33,903 nt of DNA from Magnetospirillum sp. SS-4 (GTDB taxonomy: Bacteria; Pseudomonadota; Alphaproteobacteria; Rhodospirillales; Magnetospirillaceae): the NCBI RefSeq assembly GCF_902729425.1, contig NZ_CACVCH010000062.1, forward strand, positions 1 through 33,903, written 5' to 3'. A model generated the notes under the pieces. It was not told the origin of the DNA, ran no database searches, and saw only the letters and a list, made by a program, of their open reading frames with translations. Both the position numbers and the translations under genes were made by a program. How positions within the stretch are numbered: position 1 is the stretch's first letter; every line of letters starts with the position of its first letter. Positions 1-7,917 of the stretch are shown piece after piece.

Positions 1-64
1 TGCCGACATCCCCAAAATGGTCCAAAAGAAGGCGTAGGCGGTCCTTGACCAGCATCTCTTCCAT
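1..64 (-). CDS. 5' end of a minus-strand gene, possibly ISAs1-type transposase (partial)
   Basis: Reading down from an ATG at 64 gives 21 open codons to the window edge, beginning MEEMLVKDRLRLLLDHFGDV. A GGGAG sits about ten bases upstream of the ATG. The L-L-x-H-F pattern near the N-terminus resembles the start of ISAs1-family transposases, which usually have LLxHFxxxxDPR; the DPR part would lie outside the window. The fragment is too short for a firm call and could be an unrelated protein. Confidence 0.35.
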   Translation of the reverse strand, partial: MEEMLVKDRLRLLLDHFGDVG

Positions 65-254
65 GGCATCCGACTCCCGGTGACAAACCCGAAGCCGTTT
101 GAATCATGGACCGCTCACACCCGCCACCCCATTCTCATCACTATCCGTTAACCTGACCACGTTGCCGTGCGACTCGTACCGCCGCCGTGCCATCAATGCC
201 CTCCATGCCTGAGGGAATCGTTGGATCACGGCGCGGGACGAGACGGAAGCCTGT

Positions 255-656
255 TTATGAGTTTACGCCTGAACTTGCCTTGGCCAGGGCCTTGGCGACC
301 ACCATCCTGACCCAGGCCGCACGGGAAAGCCCCAAGGCTTCCGCCTGGGCGTCGATCTGGGGAAGCTGGGCGTCGTCGAACCGGATGATGACGGCCTCCT
401 TGTTCTTCTTCTCCTTTTTATCCTTCTTGTCCTTTTTCCGTTCCTTCTTGTCCTTTTTCTTCTCCTTCTCTTTCCTGGCGGCCTTCACCCCGACGGCTCC
501 GTCCTCGCGAACCGGTTCGGCCGCGGCGACAACCTCCTCGGGAGCGGCGGGAGCGGCGGCCTTGCGCGCCGCCGGCTTGGCGGCTCGGGCCGCTTTCGCC
601 CCGGGCGCCGGGACAGGGACCGAATCGTTCGCCTTTACCTTCGTCTCGTCGGACAT
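255..656 (-). CDS. Lysine/alanine-rich protein with C-terminal ribbon-helix-helix domain
   Basis: This 133-residue protein has three parts. Residues 1-60 are Ala/Pro/Lys-rich with an AAKPAARKAAAP-type stretch like bacterial histone-H1-like tails. Residues about 68-95 are an almost pure Lys/Glu/Asp tract. Residues about 97-130 read as a ribbon-helix-helix (Arc/CopG) fold: a short strand (VIIRF), then helices around LPQIDAQAEALGLS and RAAWVRMVVAKAL. Such domains usually bind DNA as dimers, so a DNA-binding role is likely; whether it is a repressor or a nucleoid-type protein is unknown. The start at 656 is chosen because GGAG lies seven to eight bases upstream; an upstream in-frame start at 692 has no such site. 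No antitoxin partner gene is adjacent, and it is divergent from the gene at 831. Confidence 0.75.
   Translation of the reverse strand: MSDETKVKANDSVPVPAPGAKAARAAKPAARKAAAPAAPEEVVAAAEPVREDGAVGVKAARKEKEKKKDKKERKKDKKDKKEKKNKEAVIIRFDDAQLPQIDAQAEALGLSRAAWVRMVVAKALAKASSGVNS
421..459. repeat. 18-bp direct repeat, 21-bp period, inside the lysine tract
   Basis: The plus-strand sequence TCCTTCTTGTCCTTTTTC occurs at 421-438 and again at 442-459. On the minus strand it encodes part of the Lys/Asp/Glu tract. The 21-bp period equals seven codons, so the repeat can expand or shrink without a frameshift. Confidence 0.8.
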
Positions 657-830
657 ATGTCGCACTCCAATCATCGCGATCACTCGCATCACAGTGAAAT
701 TTATATATCAGACCGATATCGCTTTTTCAATCGGAATCGCCGTGCCGGCCCGATGGCCCGTCACGACATCCCTTGACCCGGCCGTTCCGGCAATGGTCCA
801 CTGACCATCGGGCGGACTGAGGGGGCAAGG

Positions 831-1523
831 ATGACACAGACCATCGGCTACCGGTTCTTCTCGGCGGAAGCGGGCAAGATTTCCGTCGATCTTCACTTCG
901 ACGACGACACCTTCGCCCTGGTGATTCCGGACACGGCCGAGCGGCCGGAATGGACCCGGCTCGCCTACGAGCGCTGCGTGAACTGCCCGCTGCCGGACGA
1001 GACCAGGCACTGCCCGGCGGCGGTCGGCCTGGCCACCTTCCTGCCCAAGTTCAAGGACAAGCCGTCCTACGAGAAGGCGGTGGTCGAGGTCGATACCCCG
1101 AACCGGGTCATCGTCTCCAAGACCACCTTCCAGGCCGGCATGGCGTCGCTGCTGGGGCTGGTCTGCGCCACCTCGGGCTGTCCGATGACCCGTTTCCTGC
1201 GGCCGATGGCCCGGTTCCACCTTCCGTTCTCGGACGAGCGCGAGACGGTGTTCCGGTCGCTGTCCAGCCATCTTCTCGGCCTCTACATCGCCGCCAAGAT
1301 GTCCAAGCGCAAGCCCGACATGTCGCTGGATCAGCTGAAGTGGAACTACATGGAACTGTCCATCGTCAACGGCGCCCTGGCCGAGCGCCTGCGTTCGGCG
1401 GTCAACCGCGACGCGGCGCTGAACGCGGTGATCATTCTCGATTCCTTCGCCCAGATCACCCCCGAGAACATCGAGAGCGGTTTTGAAGACGTCCTCCAGT
1501 GCTTCATGGTCGAGGCGGAGTGA
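831..1523 (+). CDS. Conserved-looking protein with Cys motifs, function unknown
   Basis: A 230-residue soluble protein with no signal peptide or membrane segment. It starts at ATG 831 behind a purine-rich GAGGGGGCAAGG. It has a C-x2-C-x8-C cluster at residues 49, 52 and 61 (CVNCPLPDETRHC) and a C-x4-C pair at 112 and 117 (CATSGC). Together these could bind a metal ion, though no family with a known function is recognised. The C-terminal half is helical (SSHLLGLYIAAKM; AERLRSAVNRDAALNAVIILD). It stands alone between a divergent gene and an ABC-type binding protein, so context gives little. The reading frame has typical high-GC third-position use. Confidence 0.7.
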   Translation: MTQTIGYRFFSAEAGKISVDLHFDDDTFALVIPDTAERPEWTRLAYERCVNCPLPDETRHCPAAVGLATFLPKFKDKPSYEKAVVEVDTPNRVIVSKTTFQAGMASLLGLVCATSGCPMTRFLRPMARFHLPFSDERETVFRSLSSHLLGLYIAAKMSKRKPDMSLDQLKWNYMELSIVNGALAERLRSAVNRDAALNAVIILDSFAQITPENIESGFEDVLQCFMVEAE

Positions 1524-1617
1524 CGGCGCCCCCGCCCCCGGCATATTGAGCGTGGCGAAGCCCGGCGGCCCTGCTAAACTGCCGGGGACAACAGCGTCTT
1601 CCAGGGAGGGATGCCCC

Positions 1618-2721
1618 ATGAGCAGGACAAGACTTCTGGCGATGGCCGTGACCGCCGCCGCCCTGTTTGCCGGTTTCGACGCCAAGGCCGACATCACCAT
1701 CGGCGTCGCCGGTCCGCTGACCGGCAGCGAGGCGGCATTCGGCGAGCAGTTCCGGCGCGGCGCCGTCAAGGCGGTGGAAGACATCAACGCCAAGGGCGGC
1801 GTGCTGGGCCAGAAGCTGGTTCTCGCCATGGGCGACGACGCCTGCGACCCCAAGCAGGCGGTGGCGGTGGCCAACGAGATGGCGGCCAAGAAGGTTCCCT
1901 TCGTCGCCGGCCATTTCTGCTCGGGCTCGTCGATCCCGGCGTCCGACGTCTACGCCGAGACCGGCATCCTGCAAATCTCGCCGGCCTCGACCAACCCCAA
2001 GTTCACCGAGCGCGGCCTGCCCAACGTCTTCCGCACCTGCGGCCGCGACGACCAGCAAGGCCAGGTCGCCGCCCAGTACATCGCCGGGAAACTGGCCGGC
2101 AAGGTGATCGGCATCGTTCACGACAAATCCGCCTACGGCAAGGGACTGGCCGACCAGACCCGTGACGCGCTGAACAAGCTGGGCGTCAAGGAAGTGGTCT
2201 ACGAGGCCATCACCGCCGGCGAGAAGGATTACTCCGCCCTGGTCTCCAAGCTGAAGCAGGCCAAGGTCGACGTCCTCTACCTGGGCGGCTACAAGACCGA
2301 GGGCGGCCTGATCGTGCGCCAGATGCGCGACCAGGGACTGAAGACCATGCTGATGAGCGGCGACGCCCTGGTCACCGAGGAATACTGGTCCATCACCGGC
2401 GCCGCCGGCGAGGGAACCTTGATGACCTTCAGCCCCGATCCGCGCAAGAACCCCGCCAACGCCGAACTGGTGAAGTACTTCCGCGCCCAGAATTACGAGC
2501 CCGAGGCCTACACGCTGTACACCTACGGCACCATCCAGGCCTGGGCCCAGGCGGTGGAGAAAGCCAAGTCCACCGACTGGAAGAAGGTGGCCGCGGCGCT
2601 GAAGGCCGGAAAGTTCGACACCGCGCTTGGCGCCATCGGCTTCGATTCCAAGGGCGACGTCGCCGCCCCCGGCTACGTCATGTACGAGTGGAAGAACGGA
2701 AAGTACGACTACGCCAACTGA
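1618..2721 (+). CDS. Branched-chain amino-acid-type ABC transporter substrate-binding protein
   Basis: A 367-residue periplasmic binding protein of the LivJ/LivK family (type I fold). A signal peptide is visible at residues 1 to about 24 (SRTRLLAMAVTAAALFAG, then a DAKAD cleavage region). The mature start ITIGVAGPLTGSEAAFGEQ is the family signature; GGVLGQKLVL follows, and SPASTNP is the region that contacts the ligand. ATG 1618 has GGGAGG eight bases upstream and sets the signal peptide correctly; the frame stays open further upstream without a better start. No permease or ATPase gene is next to it, so it is an orphan or serves a transporter elsewhere. The substrate is probably an amino acid or related small acid, but this cannot be fixed from sequence. 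Confidence 0.92.
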   Translation: MSRTRLLAMAVTAAALFAGFDAKADITIGVAGPLTGSEAAFGEQFRRGAVKAVEDINAKGGVLGQKLVLAMGDDACDPKQAVAVANEMAAKKVPFVAGHFCSGSSIPASDVYAETGILQISPASTNPKFTERGLPNVFRTCGRDDQQGQVAAQYIAGKLAGKVIGIVHDKSAYGKGLADQTRDALNKLGVKEVVYEAITAGEKDYSALVSKLKQAKVDVLYLGGYKTEGGLIVRQMRDQGLKTMLMSGDALVTEEYWSITGAAGEGTLMTFSPDPRKNPANAELVKYFRAQNYEPEAYTLYTYGTIQAWAQAVEKAKSTDWKKVAAALKAGKFDTALGAIGFDSKGDVAAPGYVMYEWKNGKYDYAN

Positions 2722-2745
2722 AACACCATCAGGGGGAGGACGGGA

Positions 2746-3075
2746 ATGCCCTTGTCAGACTGCATCGACGCTTGCGAGCTGGCGCATCGCGCCTGCACCG
2801 AGACCGTCATCCACGGCCTCCAGCACGGAGGAAAGGCGGCGGAATGGGAATTGGTCCAACTGCTGCTGGATTGCGCCGACATCAACGAGACCGCCGCCGA
2901 TTTCATGCTGCGCTCGTCCAGGCTGCATCACCTGACCTGTCAGGTGGCGGCCGAGGTCAGCGACATCTGCGCCAGTGCCTGCGAAAAGCTGGCCGCCGAG
3001 GATGTGCGGCTCAGGGAATGCGCCCAGGCCTGCCGCCGCGCCGCCACCGCCTGCCGCAAGACCATCAAGACCTGA
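2746..3075 (+). CDS. Cys-rich four-helix-bundle copper-binding protein (DUF326/Csp-like)
   Basis: A 109-residue protein with ten cysteines, at residues 6, 10, 17, 43, 65, 75, 79, 92, 96 and 103. They are spaced mostly as C-x3-C, C-x6-C or C-x9-C along predicted helices (CIDACELAHRAC; CASACEKLAAEDVRLRECAQAC). This matches DUF326 proteins, often mislabelled ferredoxins, which include the copper-storage proteins Csp1/Csp3: a four-helix bundle whose core cysteines hold Cu(I). No signal peptide is seen, so a cytosolic Csp3-like role is more likely than a periplasmic one. It starts 24 bases after the binding-protein gene behind AGGGGGAGGACGGGA, so the two may be co-transcribed. Copper storage is inferred from the family. 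Confidence 0.85.
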   Translation: MPLSDCIDACELAHRACTETVIHGLQHGGKAAEWELVQLLLDCADINETAADFMLRSSRLHHLTCQVAAEVSDICASACEKLAAEDVRLRECAQACRRAATACRKTIKT

Positions 3076-3106
3076 AAGCCCTTGCATCCCGGGGGCCCAG
3101 GACACA

Positions 3107-3151
3107 GATGAACACGGACGGACGCGAATAAATCCGTCGTCCGTGTTCATC
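3107..3151. repeat. 14-bp perfect inverted repeat (hairpin) in the intergenic region
   Basis: The arms GATGAACACGGACG (3107-3120) and CGTCCGTGTTCATC (3138-3151) are exact reverse complements around a 17-base loop. There is no T-run, so a classical terminator is unlikely. The ATGAACACGG/CCGTGTTCAT core looks like a dispersed intergenic repeat rather than a gene-specific site. The hairpin lies between the copper-protein gene and the MFS gene. Confidence 0.7.
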
Positions 3152-3196
3152 CCCGTCATTTTATTTCCCCGCCCCTTGCCGATTGGTGTACCCCCC

Positions 3197-4384
3197 GTGA
3201 CAGAACCAGCCCGCACGTCCTGGCCCGCCACCATCCTGGCGGTGGGCGCCGGAATCGTCGCCGCCTTCCAGGTGGGCAAGGCCCCCATCGCCTTGCCGTT
3301 CATTCGCGACGAGATCGGCCTCAGCCTCACCCAGGCCTCGTGGATCCTGTCCATCTTCGCCCTGCTGGGCGCCACCGCCGGCGCCGCCGCCGGCAGCATC
3401 GTCACCCGGATGGGCGCCCGGCCGATGTTGCCCGCCGGCCTCATCATCCTGGCCGCCGCCAGCCTGGCGGGCGCCTTCGCCACCGACCTCGCCTCCCTGC
3501 TGGTCAGCCGCGCCATCGAGGGAATCGGCTTCATGCTGGTGGTGATCTCGGCCCCCGCCCTGATCACCCTGCTGACCCGGACCGCCGACCGTCAGACCGC
3601 CTTCGGCCTGTGGGGCAGCTTCATGCCGTTCGGAGTGGCCCTGTCCATGACGGCGGCGCCGCTGCTGCCCATGATCGGCTGGCGGGGCCTGTGGGGAGGA
3701 ATGGCGGTGCTGCTGGCGCTCTATGCCGTGCTGATCCATCGGCGCATGCCGAAGCCGCCGCCGCCGCCGGCCAGCGAGGACGACCATCCTCTGCGCGACA
3801 TCGCGGCCACCATTACCGCCCCCGGCCCGCTGGTGCTGGCCGGCATCTTCATCCCCTATTCCGCCGCCTACGCCGTCCTGGCCGGGTTCCTGCCGACCCT
3901 GCTGATCGAACGCATGGACGTTTCCCCCGGCACCGCCGGCCTGATGACCGCCCTGGCCGCCGCTTTCAACATCATCGGCAATATCGCCACCGGCCCGCTG
4001 CTGCGCCTGGGGGCCAGCCGCTGGGCCATCCTGGCCGCGGCCGGCCTGACGGTGGCGGTGGTGCTGGCCGGCATCTTCGCCCCAGGCACGCCGGTTTTGC
4101 TGGCCTATGGGCTGTGCATGGTGTTCTTCACCGTCGGCGGCCTGGTGCCGGGCTGCCTGCTGGGGGGGGCCTCGATCTACACCGCCGACCGGCGCCTGGT
4201 TCCGGTGACGCTGGGTCTGCTGATGCAGGGCAGCAATCTCGGCCTGCTGCTGGGACCGGTGGCGGTCGGCGCCGCCGTGGCCGCCACCGGCGGCTGGTGG
4301 GCGGCCGCCGCGGTGCTGGTGCCGGCGGCTCTCGCCGGCCTGGGACTGGTGTTGGTCTTGCGCCGGATGGGCAAGGAGTCTTAA
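3197..4384 (+). CDS. MFS transporter
   Basis: A 395-residue protein of about twelve hydrophobic segments, the usual size and layout of the major facilitator superfamily. Between segments 2 and 3 is a G-x-x-x-x-R-x-G-A-R-P loop (GSIVTRMGARPM), the recognisable MFS motif A region. A cytoplasmic Pro-rich central loop (RRMPKPPPPPASEDD) separates the two six-helix halves. The start is uncertain: GTG 3197 precedes the first membrane segment at a good distance, but no clear ribosome site is visible and the frame is open well upstream. The substrate is unknown. It ends twelve bases before the dehydrogenase gene, suggesting a two-gene unit, so lactate, glycolate or another organic acid is a reasonable guess. 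Confidence 0.85.
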   Translation: MTEPARTSWPATILAVGAGIVAAFQVGKAPIALPFIRDEIGLSLTQASWILSIFALLGATAGAAAGSIVTRMGARPMLPAGLIILAAASLAGAFATDLASLLVSRAIEGIGFMLVVISAPALITLLTRTADRQTAFGLWGSFMPFGVALSMTAAPLLPMIGWRGLWGGMAVLLALYAVLIHRRMPKPPPPPASEDDHPLRDIAATITAPGPLVLAGIFIPYSAAYAVLAGFLPTLLIERMDVSPGTAGLMTALAAAFNIIGNIATGPLLRLGASRWAILAAAGLTVAVVLAGIFAPGTPVLLAYGLCMVFFTVGGLVPGCLLGGASIYTADRRLVPVTLGLLMQGSNLGLLLGPVAVGAAVAATGGWWAAAAVLVPAALAGLGLVLVLRRMGKES

Positions 4385-4395
4385 GCTTTCCCATC

Positions 4396-5766
4396 ATGAC
4401 GCTGCCCCCCGCCCTGCTCGACCAGCTTGCCGCGATTTTTGGCGACCGCCTGTCCACCGCCCCGGCGGTGCGCGAGCATCACGGCAAGGATGAAAGCCAC
4501 TTCCCCCCCTGCCCGCCCGACGCGGTGGTGTTCGCCCTGTCCACCGCCGACGTGGTCGGGGCGGTCAAGGCCTGCGCCGCCCATCTCGTGCCGGTGATCG
4601 CGTTCGGGACGGGAACCTCGCTGGAAGGCCACGTCGCCGCGCTCAAGGGGGGTGTCTGCATCGATGTGGCCGGGATGAATTCCATCTTGTCGGTGCGGCC
4701 CGAGGACCTGGACGTCACCATCCAGCCCGGCGTCACCCGCAAGCAACTGAACGAGCATCTGCGCGACAGCGGCCTGTTCTTTCCCATCGATCCCGGCGCC
4801 GACGCCTCGCTGGGCGGCATGGCGGCGACGCGGGCGTCTGGCACCAACGCGGTGCGCTACGGCACCATGCGCGACAACGTGCTGTCGCTGGAGGTGGTGC
4901 TGCCCGACGGCCGCGTCATCCGCACCGCCCGGCGCGCCCGCAAGTCCTCGGCCGGCTACGACCTCACCCGGCTGTTCGTGGGATCGGAGGGGACCCTGGG
5001 CATCATCACCGAGCTGACGCTCCGCCTGCACGGCATTCCCGAGGCGATCTCCGCCGCCACCTGCCCGTTCCCGTCGGTCGAGGCGGCGGTCGAGACCGTC
5101 ATCCTCACCATCCAGTCCGGAATTCCGGTGGCGCGCATCGAGTTCATGGACGAGGTGATGGCCGACGCGGTCAACCGCTATTCCAGGACGTCGCACCGGG
5201 TCGCCCCCACCTTGTTCTTCGAGTTCCACGGCAGCCCGGCCAGCGTGCGCGAACAGGCCGAGCGGGTCGAGGCCATCGCCGCCGAACTGGGGGGAGACGG
5301 CTTCCGGTGGGCCACCGGCGCCGAGGACCGCACCCGGCTGTGGGCGGCCCGCCACAACGCCTATTACGCCGGCGTGGCGCTGCGTCCCGGCTGCCGCGCC
5401 TGGACCACCGACACCTGCGTTCCCATCTCGCGGCTGGCCGAATGCCTGCTGGAGACCAAGGCCGATCTGGCGACCTCGGGCCTGACCTCGGCGGTGGTCG
5501 GCCATGTGGGCGACGGCAACTTCCACGTCATGCTGCTGGTCGATCCCAACCGGCCGGAGGAAATCGCCGAGGCGGAAGCGCTCAACCGCCGCATCGTCCA
5601 CCGCGCCCTGGCCATGGACGGCACCTGCACCGGCGAACACGGAATCGGTCACGGCAAGATGGAATTCCTGGCCGCCGAATTCGGCGACGGACTGGACATC
5701 ATGCGGGCCATCAAGACCGCCATCGATCCGCTGGGGATCATGAATCCGGGAAAGATCGTCGGATAG
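4396..5766 (+). CDS. FAD-linked D-lactate/glycolate-type dehydrogenase
   Basis: A 456-residue flavoprotein of the GlcD/D-lactate dehydrogenase (cytochrome) group, oxidising 2-hydroxy acids and passing electrons to the respiratory chain. The N-terminal FAD-binding (PCMH) domain has VIAFGTGTSLEGH near residue 70, IQPGVTRKQLN, DPGADASLGGMAATRASGTN and GSEGTLGIIT. The C-terminal FAD-oxidase domain has VGHVGDGNFH, the family's metal/substrate His motif, and TGEHGIGHGK close to the end, then IMNPGKIV. The start at 4396 is the first ATG after the MFS stop. It has no GlcE/GlcF partners next to it, which favours a single-subunit D-lactate dehydrogenase (Dld) over glycolate oxidase. The exact substrate is inferred. 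Confidence 0.88.
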   Translation: MTLPPALLDQLAAIFGDRLSTAPAVREHHGKDESHFPPCPPDAVVFALSTADVVGAVKACAAHLVPVIAFGTGTSLEGHVAALKGGVCIDVAGMNSILSVRPEDLDVTIQPGVTRKQLNEHLRDSGLFFPIDPGADASLGGMAATRASGTNAVRYGTMRDNVLSLEVVLPDGRVIRTARRARKSSAGYDLTRLFVGSEGTLGIITELTLRLHGIPEAISAATCPFPSVEAAVETVILTIQSGIPVARIEFMDEVMADAVNRYSRTSHRVAPTLFFEFHGSPASVREQAERVEAIAAELGGDGFRWATGAEDRTRLWAARHNAYYAGVALRPGCRAWTTDTCVPISRLAECLLETKADLATSGLTSAVVGHVGDGNFHVMLLVDPNRPEEIAEAEALNRRIVHRALAMDGTCTGEHGIGHGKMEFLAAEFGDGLDIMRAIKTAIDPLGIMNPGKIVG

Positions 5767-5770
5767 CGGC

Positions 5771-5977
5771 CTATGCCGCCATTCCGGCCGCCGCCGCGCG
5801 GGGAAACACCAGGTCGACCAGATTGTGGGCGATGGCCGGAACCTCGAACGGCAGGGCCGCCATCAGCACCGCCCTGGCGGCGTCGCGCTGTTCCTGCGGA
5901 TCGAGCCCGGCCCGGCGGGCCTCGGCGACCACGCGAAGAACCAGGGCGGCGAGGACGGCTTCCTGAGACATGGCCAT
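5771..5977 (-). CDS. Small protein, paralogue of the 6086-6292 gene, function unknown
   Basis: A 68-residue protein starting at ATG 5977, eight bases after GGGAGG; a longer upstream reading lacks a ribosome site. It shares with its neighbour the pattern GLxxxEQRDAAxAVLxAxxPxxxPxIA, followed by a Val-rich segment ending in P. It is mostly helical with no signal peptide or membrane span. It converges with the dehydrogenase gene, the stops lying four bases apart. No known family is recognised. Confidence 0.65.
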   Translation of the reverse strand: MAMSQEAVLAALVLRVVAEARRAGLDPQEQRDAARAVLMAALPFEVPAIAHNLVDLVFPRAAAAGMAA

Positions 5978-6085
5978 GGACGATCCTCCCGCTCGCTTCG
6001 ACGAGCTCAACACTGCCGCCCCGCTCCCGATCAATCCAGGCACGAACATCGAGGATTTGTAATGTAATGTGTTCACCCGATGGGA

Positions 6086-6292
6086 TCAGAGGGCGGCGAT
6101 GCCACCCATGTCCCGGTCGCCGATGAAGGGATAAAGCTGCTCGACCACCAGATTGGCGATGGACGGCGTCAGCGACGGAACCATGGCGAGCAGGACCGCC
6201 TCGGCGGCGTCGCGCTGCTCCTCGACCCCCAGCCCCTGGCCCCGGGCGCTCGACACGGCGGATCCGATGATCTCAAGCAGGGACGGGTCCAT
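6086..6292 (-). CDS. Small protein, paralogue of the 5771-5977 gene, function unknown
   Basis: Also exactly 68 residues, beginning MDPSLLEIIGSAV, with GGAGG eight bases before ATG 6292. Alignment with the downstream paralogue needs almost no gaps and conserves Gln-Arg-Asp-Ala-Ala-x-Ala-Val-Leu and the Pro-x-x-x-Pro-x-Ile-Ala turn. The two lie in the same orientation 108 bases apart, which indicates a tandem duplication that has since diverged. The function is unknown. Confidence 0.68.
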   Translation of the reverse strand: MDPSLLEIIGSAVSSARGQGLGVEEQRDAAEAVLLAMVPSLTPSIANLVVEQLYPFIGDRDMGGIAAL

Positions 6293-6403
6293 GGGGTTTT
6301 CCTCCGAGGAGGAACTCTCTGCGGTTCCACGAACATCAGTGTGGCCCCAGCCCCCGATCCATTCCACCCGCTAAAGGAAATCACTTGTAAGCCGTTGTGA
6401 CAT

Positions 6404-7195
6404 TCAGAGTGTCGAGCCCACGTCCTCGCCGATCACGTCGCGATAGGCGTGCCAGCTGGCATGGCCGACCAGCGGCAGGGCGACGACCATGCCCAGGAAC
6501 GCCAACGCCATGCCGAAGAAGGTGATGACGGCGATGGTGGCGGCCCAGCCGACCATGCCGCGCCAGTTGCGCCAAACCGAATGGACGCTGAACAGCATGG
6601 CCTCGACCACCCCCACGTCGCGTTCCAGCAGCATCGGCATGGCGAAGACGCTGACGGAAAAGGCGATCACCGCCAGGGTGCCGCCGACCAGGGCGCCTAC
6701 CGCCAGAAAGCCGATCGAATCGACCTTCAGCACCACATCGACCAGGAAGCCGTCCATGGACAGCGGCGCCCCCGGCGGATGGAACAGGGCGAAAATCATC
6801 AGCCCCAGCAGCAGCCACACCATGAACAAGATGGTCAGGACCAGCCCCATGTTGCCGACCTGGCCCAGGCGCCGGCGGACGCCGGCCACGACCAGGGCGA
6901 GGGAGACCGGCTCGCCGTTTTCCACCCGCCGGCTGATCTCGTAGAAGAACACCGCCGCCAGCGGCCCCACCAGCATGAACCCGGCCAGCAGGGGAAACAG
7001 CAGCGCCCCCATGGCCGCCGCCGTCAAGATGGCGTAGATCGTCGCGCCGATGCCCGCGTAGAGAGCGCCGAAGCCGAGGCTGAGGCCGGGATGGCGCCAC
7101 ATGTCGCGCCAGCCGGCGCCAAGCCATTCCGAGGCCTGGGCCGGCGAGACCAGCCGGGACGAGGGATAGCGGGAACCCATGGCCATGGACATCAT
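6404..7195 (-). CDS. DUF2189-like integral membrane protein
   Basis: A 263-residue protein with about six hydrophobic segments. The N-terminal region has AGWRDMWRHPGLSLGFGALYAGIG, where Trp-Arg-Asp followed by P-x-L-S-L-x-Y-G-type residues opens the DUF2189 family of alphaproteobacterial membrane proteins. A conserved-looking W-R-N-W-R segment lies near residue 213. The ATG at 7195 follows AAGGGGGCGATC; a second ATG at 7192 is equally possible. The gene is divergent from the MarR gene with about 220 bases between. The physiological role of this family is not known. Confidence 0.8.
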   Translation of the reverse strand: MMSMAMGSRYPSSRLVSPAQASEWLGAGWRDMWRHPGLSLGFGALYAGIGATIYAILTAAAMGALLFPLLAGFMLVGPLAAVFFYEISRRVENGEPVSLALVVAGVRRRLGQVGNMGLVLTILFMVWLLLGLMIFALFHPPGAPLSMDGFLVDVVLKVDSIGFLAVGALVGGTLAVIAFSVSVFAMPMLLERDVGVVEAMLFSVHSVWRNWRGMVGWAATIAVITFFGMALAFLGMVVALPLVGHASWHAYRDVIGEDVGSTL

Positions 7196-7415
7196 GATCG
7201 CCCCCTTCCTGAGCGCGCCCCGGTCATTCCCGGGACGGCGGAACCTTCATGCTATTTGGAAACTCTCCACGGTTTGCGCAAGGTATCGGAACACATTCTT
7301 GCCGACGGAATCAGTCGATAAGATGCATCCAGCGACTATCTTAATCCTACTTAGGCGTTGTATGCCGCCGCGGAAACCAATAAATCTTGCTCAGGTCATC
7401 ATTGGAGCGAATGTC

Positions 7416-7916
7416 TTGGCAAGCAAGGACAAGAGCAAGAGCGGCGCTACATGGCCCGGTACCGGCGACATTTCCCCGTCGACGCCTTCCGGCATCGGTC
7501 TCGACATGCTGGATGACATCGTCGGCTACTGGCTGCGCCGTGCCCAGGTCATCGTCTATCAGGATTACGTCCGCACCGTCGGCTCCATGGACATTCGCCC
7601 GTCCCAGTTCGCCGCCCTGACCATCATCGGCGCCAATCCGGGCCTCAGCCAGACCACCTTGGCCGCCACCATGGGCATCGACCGCTCGGGGGCCGTCATC
7701 CTGATCGACGCGCTGGAAGGCAAGGGACTGGCCACCCGGGCGCCGTCGCCGGTGGACCGCCGGACCTACGCCATCTTGCTGACCGAGCAGGGCAAGACCA
7801 CCCTGGCCAAGCTGAAGACCCTGGTGATGGAGCACGACCGCCGCGTCACCGCCTGCCTCTCTCCGGAAGAGCGCAATCAGTTGAACAGCATCCTGCTGCG
7901 TATCTGCCATGCCTGA
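7416..7916 (+). CDS. MarR-family transcriptional regulator
   Basis: A 166-residue regulator with the MarR winged helix. Residues about 65-105 hold the helix-turn-helix (LSQTTLAATMGIDRSGAVILIDALEGKGL), followed by the wing (ATRAPSPVDRRTYAILLTEQG) with the typical D-R-R-x motif. The N- and C-terminal helices would form the dimer interface. TTG 7416 is preferred as start because GGAG lies eight bases upstream and the product begins with a normal short polar tail; ATG codons further upstream give an unusually long N-terminus with no ribosome site. The palindrome just after its stop codon and the crotonase gene beyond suggest it represses that gene and responds to an acyl-CoA or aromatic acid. The ligand is inference. 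Confidence 0.85.
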   Translation: MASKDKSKSGATWPGTGDISPSTPSGIGLDMLDDIVGYWLRRAQVIVYQDYVRTVGSMDIRPSQFAALTIIGANPGLSQTTLAATMGIDRSGAVILIDALEGKGLATRAPSPVDRRTYAILLTEQGKTTLAKLKTLVMEHDRRVTACLSPEERNQLNSILLRICHA

Positions 7917-7917
7917 C

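Noticed and set aside
187-804. Plus-strand 205-residue open frame
   Set aside because: Ser/Phe-rich translation is the complement of the lysine-rich minus-strand gene and has no ribosome site.
748-813. Inverted repeat GCCCGATGG / CCATCGGGC before the 831 gene
   Set aside because: Arms of 9 bp separated by 48 bases are expected by chance in GC-rich DNA and show no promoter relation.
7196-7415. Promoter pair in the MarR/DUF2189 divergent region
   Set aside because: No convincing -35/-10 pair or palindrome was found in these 220 bases.
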